In this document: positions 1 to 7,262 of the stretch, piece after piece | Layout of the letters: every line of letters begins with the position of its first letter | How positions within the stretch are numbered: the first letter of the stretch is position 1 | Assembly (NCBI RefSeq): GCF_008710285.1 | Contig: NZ_VYQF01000002.1 | Span: 558,001-622,000 of the forward strand | From: Ginsengibacter hankyongi | Lineage (GTDB): Bacteria; Bacteroidota; Bacteroidia; Chitinophagales; Chitinophagaceae | DNA length: 64,000 bases | Direction: 5' to 3' | The notes under the pieces: model-generated | Databases searched by the model: none | Told to the model about the DNA's origin: nothing | What the model saw: the letters and a program-made list of their open reading frames with translations, nothing else | Program-made: the position numbers and the translations under genes

Positions 1-219
1 ACAAATATTACATAACTGTTTATCAGAAATATTATAACAGCGGGTACAAAAATTAATTTCTTCTCTCATTTTTAAAATCGCTTCACTAAAATCTTTTACA
101 TCATCTGTATTTTTTTTTAACAAATGAAGCACAAGCCGTAAAGCCGTTTTTTTACCAATGCCCGGCAACTTAGCAAATTCATTAACGGCATTTTCTAAAA
201 GAGTGGAAGAAAAAATCAT
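1..219 (-). CDS. recR: Recombination mediator RecR, N-terminal part (runs off the window)
   Basis: RecR acts with RecF and RecO to load RecA at single-stranded gaps in the cytoplasm. Only the first 73 codons are in the window, and the frame is open to the edge. The helix-hairpin-helix motif LPGIGKKTALRL lies at residues 18-29. The zinc finger begins with C58-x2-C61 and C70-x2-C73, so all four zinc-binding cysteines are present. The start MIFSSTLLENAVNEFAKLPG is the usual RecR amino terminus. The Toprim domain would lie beyond the edge. Identification is firm although the gene is partial. Confidence 0.93.
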   Translation of the reverse strand, partial: MIFSSTLLENAVNEFAKLPGIGKKTALRLVLHLLKKNTDDVKDFSEAILKMREEINFCTRCYNISDKQLCNIC

Positions 220-228
220 TCGGCAAAG

Positions 229-300
229 ATAATGTACGATTACGATGTGCGATGTTTGGACAAGTACAATGTACGATGTTTGATGTGCAATGTCGATTGC
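229..300. repeat. Degenerate short-period repeat (ATGTACGATG / GATGTGCGATG units)
   Basis: This spacer between the start of recR and the end of the Ig-like lipoprotein gene is built from near-repeats of ATGTACGAT, GATGTGCGATG, ATGTACGATGTTTG and GATGTGCAATG. The composition is GATGT-rich and unlike the surrounding sequence. It has no convincing reading frame. The origin is unknown, and a decayed tandem or dispersed intergenic repeat is the simplest reading. Confidence 0.55.
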
Positions 301-335
301 CTGTCCTGTCTATTACTTATTGCCCCATTAGCAAA

Positions 336-1727
336 TTATAAAATAATATCTCTTTCATTATCCCAATCCTCGCGAATATTTATTTTTTGTTTGATAGCAA
401 AAGCTTTTTCAGGCTGTTTCTTTAAATGATAATTTCCAGGATCCCAAATGCCGTTCTTATTATCATCTTCCAGGATTCTTATTTCGTAATCACCAGGGTT
501 AAAAAGTTTCTGATTCCATTTTGATGAAGTTAAAGGATAGGAATTTACCACTTCGTTATTGGATACAAATTGCAAAACAGGATTTTTGAATTTTTCGAGA
601 TTTTTAAAACTAAGGGAGATGCTTCCATACTCTCCTTCTTTTTTTGTTTTAAAATGAAAAGTATCAGATTTTAGTAATGTGACTCCCAGTGTATCTGTAG
701 CAAAATCCTTTGGAATTATCAGCCTGTAGTCTGCGTTATCCAGCCACTTATTTGAAATGGTTATTTTCTTTCCGGTTGTATCAATAGTTGCAACTGCCGT
801 TTTATAGGGATTATAAAGTGTATCCGTTAGCTGGATTTTCATGCTATCAAAATTCTTAAGCTTGCGATTAAATTCAATGGTAAGCGGGGTTAATAAATCC
901 TGCTTGCCACTTCCAACTGAGGTCGTATATTTTAATTCTTTTTTTGAGGAAGCTCCACTTGTTGAAGTTGTTTTAGGCTTCGATTTTTCTTGCTGGTAAG
1001 CAAATAATTTTACAGGCTTTGTGCTATCACTTATTGTAACTGTGGTATCAAGAAATGCAAATAACTCATCCGGGTTGTTATACATTTTTTGCCCACCCTC
1101 ATCCTTTAAAGCAAACACATTATATATGCCTCCCGGTAAATTATGAAATGCAAAATTACCTGAGCTATCCAGCCTCGTAATATATTTTGGTTTTTGTTTA
1201 AATACGGCCGAATCATCAAGATCTTTGTATAAAAAAACCAACAAGGTAGAATCTGTTTTGCCAGTTTCTGCCAATTGAACGTTTCCTGAAAACCCGAGAG
1301 AATCAATATAAGCGCCTGTAGAAAATATGTATGAATAATTTCTGACCGGGTTGCCTTCATTTATATCCTGTATAGAGTTTCCAAAATCGAAGCGATAGGT
1401 GGTGTTTGGTTCCAGTGTATCACGAATTTTTATTGTAACCGTTCTTAATTTATAATCTACATTAGGGATAATTTTAGGCGTGGGCGAAACCAATAAATTC
1501 TCCTGTAATTTTTGAAGCTGAACATATTCATCGTAACTAAGTGTAATACGATTGCCTTTAAAATTTACCGTGCCGTTTGGTGGGTTGGCGTTTAAAAGCT
1601 TTGGTGGAATTGAATCTCTCGGCCCACCAGTAGGAACGCCTATTTGTGCACAACTGCTACCCAGAATTGAAACCGCATAAAGAGCGCAGCCTATTGCTAT
1701 AAAAAATAGAAAGTTCTTAAAATTCAT
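336..1727 (-). CDS. Lipoprotein with bacterial Ig-like domain (Big_5 type)
   Basis: This 463-residue protein is probably anchored in the outer membrane or faces the periplasm. A hydrophobic signal segment (residues 5-22) ends in the lipobox-like LGSSC, with C26 as the likely lipidated residue. Residues about 38-138 match the Big_5 Ig-like fold found in many Bacteroidota lipoproteins: PPNGTVNF, then LEPNTTYRFDFGNSI and the terminal YIFSTG strand. Further beta-rich segments follow, including a prealbumin/CNA-like stretch (GNFAFHNLPGGIYNVFALKD) and a second Ig-like unit near residues 265-360. The role is unknown; such proteins are usually surface or cell-envelope scaffolds. The gene sits 65 bases downstream of the helicase gene and may be co-transcribed with it. 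Confidence 0.8.
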   Translation of the reverse strand: MNFKNFLFFIAIGCALYAVSILGSSCAQIGVPTGGPRDSIPPKLLNANPPNGTVNFKGNRITLSYDEYVQLQKLQENLLVSPTPKIIPNVDYKLRTVTIKIRDTLEPNTTYRFDFGNSIQDINEGNPVRNYSYIFSTGAYIDSLGFSGNVQLAETGKTDSTLLVFLYKDLDDSAVFKQKPKYITRLDSSGNFAFHNLPGGIYNVFALKDEGGQKMYNNPDELFAFLDTTVTISDSTKPVKLFAYQQEKSKPKTTSTSGASSKKELKYTTSVGSGKQDLLTPLTIEFNRKLKNFDSMKIQLTDTLYNPYKTAVATIDTTGKKITISNKWLDNADYRLIIPKDFATDTLGVTLLKSDTFHFKTKKEGEYGSISLSFKNLEKFKNPVLQFVSNNEVVNSYPLTSSKWNQKLFNPGDYEIRILEDDNKNGIWDPGNYHLKKQPEKAFAIKQKINIREDWDNERDIIL

Positions 1728-1792
1728 CTTGGAAAAAAAGCAAACATAATTGCTTTCGGCTTATAAAGCCTTTTCGCGTTCCTAAAATAATT

Positions 1793-4700
1793 CTAAATCT
1801 CTTCTTCGGGTTCTTCAGTTACTTCATGCAAAGCAATCGCCATGTTGTTGGTTTTTACAAACTCGCACCAATGGCAATCAGGTTTGCCGCAACCCGTATA
1901 AAAATCATGTTGCTGAACTTTATCCCAAACCATTTTTATTTGTTGTGTAACGGTGGTAATATCTTCCGGGTTGATATAAATTTTTTCTTTGCGGTAATTC
2001 TTTTTTTTATCGGGTTCAATAAAATCAAATTCACTGCTTACAGCTATCCAATCGCGGTTATGGTGGTCGAGTAATATTTTATAGAAAACGGCTTGCCGCC
2101 AGTAGTCACCACCGTTAGGAATCTTTTCCTGTGGTGGTTTTAGTTTATCTTTTGCTTTATCAACATCGCCGGTTTTATAATCTACTACATTCACCTCTTT
2201 ACCGTTGAATTCCAGTTTATCTAATTTGCCTTTTAACGGAACGCCATTTACAACCACGTTTTTGATACTTCTTTCCAGCGCAACTATCTTGTTCCAGCTA
2301 AGCAAATATTTATCATAATAGCTGGATAAAACTTCATCGCCATATTCCAGCCGTCTGTCAAACTGTTCTTTGGTAAAGCTTTCGCGGTGGCGATGCATGT
2401 ACCAGTTAAAGTCTTTTATAAAATCTTCTTTAGGCGGAAAAACATTTCTATTCTCCTGCATTTTTTTAAACAATTGTTCCAAAGCATAATGAACAGATGA
2501 GCCAAATTCCGTCGCTTCATTCTTAGGTGAAGGAATACGAATAAGATTTTTAAAATAAAACTCCAGCGGACATTTCAAATAGTTGTTCAGCGCAGTTACA
2601 TTCATCACAAATCTTTCCAGCAAACTATTGATATATTCTGTTTCTATTTTCTCAATTTCAGGTTGATGATCATTTTGCAATTGCAAAATTTGAAAAGCCG
2701 ATTGCGTGGTCACATCAATAAATATTTTTTCTGTTTGTAATTCGTGATTGTCTAAAATCTCCGCAATGAACATAGATGGCTCTAACTCTTTTCCATCATC
2801 TTTAAAGCAACAATAAGAAATATATAAATTTTGTTCAGCACGGGTGAGAGCAACATAAAAAAGCCTGCGCAATTCTTCATCTGCGGCACCATCGTTTGTT
2901 GTGACAGAGTTAAAAATGTTATCTGGAAATTTATAACCACCGGAAGGTTTTCGTTTCTTTTCCCAAAAACTTGCATTACATCCTGCAAAGAAAACGTATT
3001 CAAACTCCAGGCCTTTTGAACCGTGAGCAGTTAATAAATTCACGCCTTTGTCGTTACCGCTTACCTCAACTAACGGAAGCGATAAACCTTCGCTTTGCAT
3101 CAGGTCAAACACTTTCATCAATTGTTTAAGATCGAGATTGGGATTGCGATGCGTTTCTGTTTTTATAAAATCAAAAAGGCCGGTAAGGACCTGCAACAAC
3201 CATATTTTGTCATCGCTTTTCATGATGTAGCTCAACACGCCGGCTTCGCGAACTATACATTCAAACAATCCCTGCAAGGTTACATTCGTCACAGTAGCAA
3301 TAAGGCGTTCCATTGACTCACTCGCTTTTTTCAAACCTTCATTCATCCCTTGTGTAAACAAATCACGAACCGGTTGCCTGCTTCTTTCGTGCAATAATTT
3401 CCTGATGGAAGTTTTATCCTTCGTGAATTGTTTGTCTGCCACTTCAATGCTTACTCTTGCAATTTCAATCGGTGGAATGTTGAACCAGTCATAATGTAAA
3501 ATCTCAAATAGCAATTCGTCGCCACTGTAAGGAATATCATGTTCAAATGAAAGATATCTTAAAATGGAAATAATTTTTCTTGCAAAAGGAATGTTGAGAA
3601 TATTTAAACTTCGTTTACTGTAGTACGGTATTTTTTTTAGTTTGAAATATTGCGCCAATTCTTCGCCATATTTATTCTCTTTATAAATGATCCCGATCTT
3701 TTTCGGTTCAATGCCTTCAGCTAAAATTTTCTCAACCTGCTGTGTAATGCCAATCATTTCATGCCGCTGCGTTTCATAATTATGAACGAGGGGTTTATGA
3801 GTAAGATGTTTTATTTTTTCGTTAGACGAAAGCAACTCTTTAGTTAACCCATCCATTTGGTTTATTAACCGGTCGTTATTTTTATCAATAATAGTTTTGG
3901 AAATATCGAGTATAGATTGTACCGAACGATAATTACTTGTAAGCACCACCGTTAGTAAATCATTTTTATAACTATTGGCAAAGCCCAGCATGTTTTCCAC
4001 GTTAGCGCCCTGGAAACGGTAGATGCTTTGATCGTCGTCCCCAACAACAAATACATTCGGCTTGTCCCAATAATTAATGAGCAGTTCAACAAGCCGGTTT
4101 TGTGTTCCGCTCGTATCCTGGTATTCATCCACCAAAATGTAAAGAAACTGTTCCTGGTAACGCAATAACAAATTAGGATTTTCTTCAAACGCTTTTATCA
4201 CCCAGTTGATCATATCATCAAAATCATACAAATTGTTTTTGCGCATGAGCTGCTGAAAATTAGTAAACTCATTTACCGCAGCACTCAATCTTTCCATCTT
4301 TTCAATCTCTTCTTCAATCTTATCAATGCGTACATCTCCTTTCTTAAAATCTTTCGTGGCACGTTTGGCAATGTATTCCTCACGGTCACGCAAAGACGAA
4401 ACGTAAGCATCAATTCTTTCATTAATAAATTCTGGCGACCAGCCTTCCCGCTTCATAGTGCTGAATAAAGACTGCAGGTTATTGATCTCGTAATAGACAT
4501 CGCCGCGATACCGTTTCAGCGGATGATTTTTTGGGAATGAATCAATGAGTTGTTTGAAAAGATCAATGCGCTGCAAATCAGAAACGGGATCAAGCGCTGT
4601 CTTTTCAAACAGGTTGAGATTATCCTGTATCACATCATTACAAAAAGCATGAAAAGTATAAATGTTTACTTTGTAAGCATCCGCGCCGATGAACTCCAAA

Positions 4701-4945
4701 ATGCGTTTGCGCATGGCAATAACACCCGCATCCGTATAAGTTAAGCATAAAATATTTTGTGGCTGTGTATCCGTATCCAGCAATATTTTTCCAATGCGTG
4801 CAGAAAGGATTTGCGTCTTCCCCGTGCCCGGACCGGCAATAACCATTACCGGCCCTTCAATGGTATCTACCGCTTTCTTTTGCTGAGGATTCAGGCGGTT
4901 ATATTCTTTGTTGAATTTTTCTAATTGATAATTGTTGCGGGGCAT
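1793..4945 (-). CDS. UvrD/Rep-family ATP-dependent helicase fused to a PD-(D/E)XK nuclease
   Basis: A 1050-residue superfamily 1A helicase with a C-terminal RecB-like nuclease, the architecture of AddAB-type break-processing enzymes. Helicase motifs appear in order: Walker A GPGTGKT at residues 38-44, LVDEYQDTSG near 270, VGDDDQSIYRFQGA near 300, NYRS, LLTAHGSKGLEFEYV near 650 and LFYVALTRAE near 700. The nuclease has GSSVHYALE, then KGKLDKLEF and VVDYKTG (D and E/K catalytic residues). One cysteine before the nuclease (YLKCPLEFYF, about 790) and three after it (C1019, C1024, C1027) match the iron-sulphur staple of AddB-type nucleases. No addA or addB partner lies beside it. The start is the ATG giving MPRNNYQLEKFNKEYNRLNP. 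Confidence 0.9.
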   Translation of the reverse strand: MPRNNYQLEKFNKEYNRLNPQQKKAVDTIEGPVMVIAGPGTGKTQILSARIGKILLDTDTQPQNILCLTYTDAGVIAMRKRILEFIGADAYKVNIYTFHAFCNDVIQDNLNLFEKTALDPVSDLQRIDLFKQLIDSFPKNHPLKRYRGDVYYEINNLQSLFSTMKREGWSPEFINERIDAYVSSLRDREEYIAKRATKDFKKGDVRIDKIEEEIEKMERLSAAVNEFTNFQQLMRKNNLYDFDDMINWVIKAFEENPNLLLRYQEQFLYILVDEYQDTSGTQNRLVELLINYWDKPNVFVVGDDDQSIYRFQGANVENMLGFANSYKNDLLTVVLTSNYRSVQSILDISKTIIDKNNDRLINQMDGLTKELLSSNEKIKHLTHKPLVHNYETQRHEMIGITQQVEKILAEGIEPKKIGIIYKENKYGEELAQYFKLKKIPYYSKRSLNILNIPFARKIISILRYLSFEHDIPYSGDELLFEILHYDWFNIPPIEIARVSIEVADKQFTKDKTSIRKLLHERSRQPVRDLFTQGMNEGLKKASESMERLIATVTNVTLQGLFECIVREAGVLSYIMKSDDKIWLLQVLTGLFDFIKTETHRNPNLDLKQLMKVFDLMQSEGLSLPLVEVSGNDKGVNLLTAHGSKGLEFEYVFFAGCNASFWEKKRKPSGGYKFPDNIFNSVTTNDGAADEELRRLFYVALTRAEQNLYISYCCFKDDGKELEPSMFIAEILDNHELQTEKIFIDVTTQSAFQILQLQNDHQPEIEKIETEYINSLLERFVMNVTALNNYLKCPLEFYFKNLIRIPSPKNEATEFGSSVHYALEQLFKKMQENRNVFPPKEDFIKDFNWYMHRHRESFTKEQFDRRLEYGDEVLSSYYDKYLLSWNKIVALERSIKNVVVNGVPLKGKLDKLEFNGKEVNVVDYKTGDVDKAKDKLKPPQEKIPNGGDYWRQAVFYKILLDHHNRDWIAVSSEFDFIEPDKKKNYRKEKIYINPEDITTVTQQIKMVWDKVQQHDFYTGCGKPDCHWCEFVKTNNMAIALHEVTEEPEEEI

Positions 4946-5330
4946 GGTGTAAAGATAGTATAAGAAGGAAATTCAATTATTGGAAGAAAGAAATCATTGA
5001 GTCAAGTAACTAACGAATTCATAAATGTAATGAAATACGTTTTTCATATATGTGACAATTTTGTTAGATCTAGAAAAATCTTTCATTCTGCAATTGCTCT
5101 TCTATTATTTCTTAATATTTTATGGGTAACAAGAATCGCAACCGTGATGCTCGTTCCCGTCGAACGTTTTGTGCTAAACGGGTTCTATAAAAATATCTTT
5201 TTCGTCATATTCAACATCCATTAAGGTAGAAAATTTATTAACGAATGTGCATAATTCGAAATGCCCATTTTTGCTGGTTTATATAATTTTATATTAGTTC
5301 TTTGATTTGTTCTAAACCTCCTTTTTCATT

Positions 5331-5487
5331 TCGATTACAATGTTAAAGTGCAGCATATTGCATATTTCAGTAACGCCGGCCTTGCGTTGGCCGCGTAATT
5401 TAAAAAAATAAGACCAAGGTTGAAATTCTCTAAATGAGCTTATGTAATTGATAGTTTTTGTTGCGTGCGGCAGGAAGATTCCTGCCG
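5331..5487 (+). ncRNA. Candidate structured RNA upstream of the retron-type RT (possible msr-msd)
   Basis: The 567-base stretch 4946-5512 has no good gene but holds two unusually GC-rich hairpins just before the reverse transcriptase region. The first (5373-5396) pairs ACG-CGGCC with GGCCG-CGT around a TTGCGTT loop, with one bulged C. The second (5468-5487) pairs CGGCAGGA with TCCTGCCG around a four-base loop. An imperfect inverted repeat, TCGATTACA (5331-5339) with TGTAATTGA (5443-5451), encloses the first and could be an a1/a2-like stem. Retron non-coding RNAs normally lie directly 5' of the RT gene, so position fits. I cannot identify a branching G or a clear msd hairpin, and the boundaries are guesses. 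Confidence 0.25.
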
Positions 5488-5512
5488 GTTAAACACAATT
5501 AAAAATTAAGTT

Positions 5513-5716
5513 ATGAAAAAGATTAATCAAAAAAGATTAAGAAAAGGCATTAGGAACATTCAATCGAAGTTCTATTGCTCTTTTTCGGAGAAGGAACATG
5601 AAATTTTAAGTATGGTAATGACCGCGCTTAAGAGTAAAAAGCCCAAAAATAAGTGGCTAAAAACAATGCAAAAGATTTTAAGAAGCATGGTTTTAATTTT
5701 TTCACAGATGTTCTAA
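5513..5716 (+). CDS. Small basic ORF, probably the detached N-terminal part of the retron RT
   Basis: This 67-codon frame starts MKKINQKRLRKGIRNIQ and ends at TAA 5714-5716. It is in the same reading phase as the RT gene that follows. From 5653 to 5775 a different phase is open and reads more like protein (KDFKKHGFNFFTDVLNLGFF) than the last 18 residues of this frame. Adding one A to the A5 run at 5659-5663 and removing one T near the T7 run at 5724-5730 would join this ORF to the RT as one protein of about 350 residues. I therefore read it as the RT amino terminus cut off by two frameshifts, not as an independent gene. A separate small accessory protein is the alternative. Confidence 0.45.
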   Translation: MKKINQKRLRKGIRNIQSKFYCSFSEKEHEILSMVMTALKSKKPKNKWLKTMQKILRSMVLIFSQMF

Positions 5717-5731
5717 ACCTTGGTTTTTTTA

Positions 5732-6568
5732 ATGATACGGAGTCTTTATCAATTATATTCAGAACTTGGTGTAAATAAGCGCCTTCTTATAGAGATAACT
5801 ACTAACCCACAAAAATTATATTATAAAAAAATTAGACCTAAAAGGAAATTTGGTACCTACCAGGAAGGTGAGAATGGTAGCATAAGACTTAGGCATCTTA
5901 TGCCACCCGTTCATTCACTTAAAATTATTCAAGGCAAAATTCGCGATCACCTTCAGCGAATTGAATTACCTGATTGCATGTATGGTTCTGTCCAGGGAAA
6001 GAATAATATTATAAATGCGTTGCAACATGTAGACAATATATTCTTTTTGAAAATAGACTTAAAAAAATATTTCACTAATATCTCAAACAAGCAGGTACAT
6101 CGCGTACTTTTGGAAAATAAATTTTCCTGGGAAGTAGCGAGAATAATCACAAAACTCACAACCTATCAGTGTTCTTTGCCACAAGGTGCACCCTCATCGC
6201 CTGCTATTGCAAACCTTACCTTTTCTGCGACTGCACGAAATTTACAAGAATTTGTAAAAGGCCGTGGCATAACTTTTACTATCTTTCTTGATGACATTGT
6301 TTTTTCGTCTAAAAAAGATTTCAAAAACCTTGTTCCAGGAATTCTCAATATGATAAGAAAAAACGGATTTTTTCCACATAATAAAAAAATAAACTATAGA
6401 AAATACAATTGTGATGTGACGGGCTTGGTAGTTGGTAGTGGGAAACTTAAGATAGTTCCCAAAATGAAACAAGCGGCACTTACCAATGCAAGAGTGCGTG
6501 GGTATATTAATTTTGTAAACCGTTATTATCAAGCCTACCTGTTAAAAAAATCTACTGCTAGCTTTTGA
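5732..6568 (+). CDS. Retron-type reverse transcriptase
   Basis: About 278 residues from ATG 5732; an in-frame TTG at 5720 adds four. Numbered from the TTG: RT motif 3 is FLKIDLKKYFTNIS with catalytic D113, motif 4 is LPQGAPSSPAIANL (153-166), and the catalytic box is FLDD (189-192) instead of the usual YxDD. Two features typical of retron RTs are present: an NAxxH motif (NALQH, 99-103) between motifs 2 and 3, and a VTG triplet (233-235) followed by a basic thumb (LVVGSGKLKIVPKMKQ). Known retron RTs reverse-transcribe an adjacent msr-msd RNA into a branched RNA-DNA hybrid, and many act in anti-phage defence. The thumb is short, and no effector gene is recognisable downstream. The 5' part looks frameshifted, so activity is uncertain. 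Confidence 0.85.
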   Translation: MIRSLYQLYSELGVNKRLLIEITTNPQKLYYKKIRPKRKFGTYQEGENGSIRLRHLMPPVHSLKIIQGKIRDHLQRIELPDCMYGSVQGKNNIINALQHVDNIFFLKIDLKKYFTNISNKQVHRVLLENKFSWEVARIITKLTTYQCSLPQGAPSSPAIANLTFSATARNLQEFVKGRGITFTIFLDDIVFSSKKDFKNLVPGILNMIRKNGFFPHNKKINYRKYNCDVTGLVVGSGKLKIVPKMKQAALTNARVRGYINFVNRYYQAYLLKKSTASF

Positions 6569-6709
6569 GTCCCGGCTTCATAAACCTTTTAGCTTGTTTA
6601 AAGTTCAAGTACCCGAGTTGTCAAATAACCTCGAACTCCGACTTTTTATTCTATATTGAAGGGTTATAAAGTATCTTAACTAAATCTTTATTTCTTTGTT
6701 ATACCTCAA

Positions 6710-7174
6710 ATGAGCAAAGTTTACCAATTCAAAAAAGTACAGGTTATTCCGGCGTCGATCGAAAAAGTCTGGGAATTTTTTTCATCCCCGGAAAATTTAA
6801 AAACCATAACCCCGTCGCATCTTGGCTTTCAGATATTGTCTGAAAAATATGGTGATACCATGTATGCCGGTGAATTAATAGAATATACAGTAAAGCCTTT
6901 ATTAGGAATTCCTTTGTATTGGATGACCGAAATAACGCAGGTTGTGCCCATGAAATATTTTATTGACGAACAACGTTATGGCCCTTATTCATTCTGGCAT
7001 CATCAACATCATTTTAAAGAAGTGGATGGCGGAGTAGAAATGACCGACATCGTTCACTACAAAATTCCTTTCTGGTTTCTGGGTGATATCGCCAATTCTC
7101 TAATTGTAAAATCGCAATTGGAAAAAATATTCGAGTTCAGGAAAGAAGTAACAGATAAAACTTTTGGGAAGTAA
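6710..7174 (+). CDS. SRPBCC-family ligand-binding protein (START-like fold)
   Basis: A 154-residue cytoplasmic protein of the SRPBCC/START-like superfamily. The N-terminal strand and helix (QVIPASIEKVWEFFSSPENL, about 11-30) and the later RYGPYSFWHHQHHFKEVDGG stretch with MTDIVHYKIPF are typical of the subgroup related to YfiT/CoxG-like and cell-division-inhibitor-like proteins. It has no signal peptide. Family members bind hydrophobic ligands in a deep cavity, and no ligand can be named here. The gene stands alone between the RT and the convergent mutL. In other Bacteroidota such genes sit beside varied metabolic genes, so context gives no function. Confidence 0.75.
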   Translation: MSKVYQFKKVQVIPASIEKVWEFFSSPENLKTITPSHLGFQILSEKYGDTMYAGELIEYTVKPLLGIPLYWMTEITQVVPMKYFIDEQRYGPYSFWHHQHHFKEVDGGVEMTDIVHYKIPFWFLGDIANSLIVKSQLEKIFEFRKEVTDKTFGK

Positions 7175-7218
7175 AGGAAATGTTAACTAACCAGTTGAAG
7201 TTGTAATAAGTCTAGTTT

Positions 7219-7234
7219 CCTCTCCTCGGAGAGG
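7219..7234. terminator. Perfect CCTCTCC/GGAGAGG hairpin between convergent genes
   Basis: CCTCTCC and GGAGAGG are separated by only TC, giving a strong six- to seven-base-pair stem between the ends of the SRPBCC gene and mutL. No clear T-run follows on either strand, so it is at best a weak bidirectional terminator. The trailing GGGTTGGAGTGAGG resembles intergenic repeats seen in many bacteria, so a dispersed repeat is an alternative. Confidence 0.4.
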
Positions 7235-7262
7235 GTTGGAGTGAGGATTCGCCAGGGTGAGG

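Noticed and set aside
232-429. 65-codon plus-strand frame over the GATGT repeat
   Set aside because: It is built from the repeat and the antisense of the Ig-like lipoprotein gene.
4997-5224. 75-codon plus-strand frame between the helicase and the RT
   Set aside because: Composition is hydrophobic by chance in AT-rich DNA and there is no family resemblance or promoter.
5340-5411. Small frame MLKCSILHISVTPALRW across the first GC-rich hairpin
   Set aside because: It is explained by the hairpin and is only 23 codons; a chance frame is more likely.
5331-6568. Diversity-generating retroelement
   Set aside because: The RT has LPQGAPSS, NAxxH and VTG, not the DGR GLPIGN-type motif, and no template/variable repeat pair is visible.
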